This document shows positions 63,509 to 64,000 of a stretch of DNA of 64,000 bases, piece by piece. The notes under the pieces were generated by a model, which had not been told where the DNA came from, ran no database searches, and worked only from the letters and a program-made list of their open reading frames with translations. Position 1 is the stretch's first letter. The number at the start of each line of letters is the position of its first letter. The stretch is from Citrus sinensis. Lineage: Eukaryota > Streptophyta > Magnoliopsida > Sapindales > Rutaceae. The stretch spans positions 36,171,001 to 36,235,000 of the forward strand of contig NC_068560.1 of the NCBI RefSeq assembly GCF_022201045.2, given 5' to 3'. Both the position numbers and the translations under genes were made by a program.

Positions 63509-64000
63509 ATGTTCTCAAGCATGAACCCCTTAATTAGAACTGCTTCTTTATCACCCATGCCTGATCTTTCCTTGCAGATCAGCCCGCCATCTGCTTCAGA
63601 TTGTGAAGCTAATAATAATAAGGAAGTTCGGTTTGATGGGTTAGTGAGAAATAGTTATGCATTCTACAGTGATGGGGGCTCCACCACCGACTCCGCTAGC
63701 AGCGGAAGCGATTTAAGCCATGAGAATCGCTTTTATAACCCTGCAGAGAGGAGTTACAATCTTGGCCCCAGTGAGCCCATGTTGAGTCTTGGGTTTGAAA
63801 TGGCAGATTTATGCCCACCTCCACCACAGCAACTGCCGAGAACAATTAATCATCACCAGCAATACCAGCCTCAAATCCATGGCCATGAGTTCAAGAGGAA
63901 TGCAAGGATGATTAGTGGAGTCAAGAGAAGCGTCAGAGCTCCCAGAATGAGATGGACAACAACTCTTCATGCCCATTTTGTTCATGCAGTCCAGCTTCTT
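63509..64000 (+). CDS. KAN4: KANADI4/ATS-like GARP transcription factor, first exon, cut by window end
   Basis: This is a nuclear GARP-family (Myb-like) repressor. In Arabidopsis KAN4/ATS sets abaxial identity in the ovule integument and so affects seed-coat form. The frame is open from the ATG at 63509 to the window end, 164 codons, starting MFSSMNPLIRTASLSPMPDL. Marks shared with KAN4 are PDLSLQISPPS (an EAR-like LxLxL is visible as LSLQI), STTDSASSGSDLSHENRFYN, LSLGFEMADL, QPQIHGHEFKR, and the start of the GARP domain, KRSVRAPRMRWTTTLHAHFV then HAVQLL. The SDLSHEN and QPQI blocks separate it from KAN1-3. Two more in-frame ATGs follow at 63521 and 63557; the first was taken because nothing speaks against it. 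The rest of the GARP domain and later exons lie beyond the window. Confidence 0.9.
   Translation, partial: MFSSMNPLIRTASLSPMPDLSLQISPPSASDCEANNNKEVRFDGLVRNSYAFYSDGGSTTDSASSGSDLSHENRFYNPAERSYNLGPSEPMLSLGFEMADLCPPPPQQLPRTINHHQQYQPQIHGHEFKRNARMISGVKRSVRAPRMRWTTTLHAHFVHAVQLL

Overview
This is nuclear DNA from a flowering plant, almost certainly a eudicot. The genes are split by GT-AG introns, intergenic DNA is very AT-rich, and the families are plant ones (Dof, KANADI, REM-type B3, NPF, LHT, chloroplast Plsp1). The proteins read like those of a woody rosid, perhaps Citrus, but I cannot prove that without a search. No bacterial genes, CRISPR arrays, rRNA or intact tRNA genes were seen. Gene models were built by hand from splice sites; each kept its reading frame across all exons.

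Left part (1-16 kb): an incomplete MITE, two diverged copies of a ~0.6 kb unit flanking a C-terminally truncated, intronless ribosomal protein L11 (uL5) copy on the minus strand, a hAT-like element (4940-5939), then an NPF4-type transporter (+, 7643-10754), a Copia-type solo LTR, and a chloroplast type I signal peptidase, Plsp1/TPP (-, 13716-15887).

Middle part (16-50 kb): two MITEs, the LHT8-like amino acid transporter (+, 22243-26037), two Mutator-like non-autonomous elements, a DOF1.6-like Dof factor (-, 31563-32327), a B3/REM cluster (a three-B3 gene, a two-B3 gene with an internal 84-residue duplication, and a broken third copy), and a TMEM147 gene (-, 47910-50144). From memory, LHT8, DOF1.6 and TMEM147 are also close neighbours in Arabidopsis (At1g47670, At1g47655, At1g47640), so this looks like an old syntenic block into which the B3 cluster and transposons were added or retained.

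Right part (50-64 kb): about 13 kb without a convincing gene, holding a Harbinger-like MITE (56135-57192) and a 2.1 kb satellite-like array with a ~755 bp higher-order period (58.3-60.4 kb). The window ends inside the first exon of a KANADI4/ATS-like GARP factor (+, 63509 onward).

The genes do not form one pathway. The most notable items are the B3 cluster with its internal duplication, the higher-order satellite array, the truncated L11 copy, and a group of transposons whose target-site duplications can be read directly. I found no evidence for a wholly new biological system.
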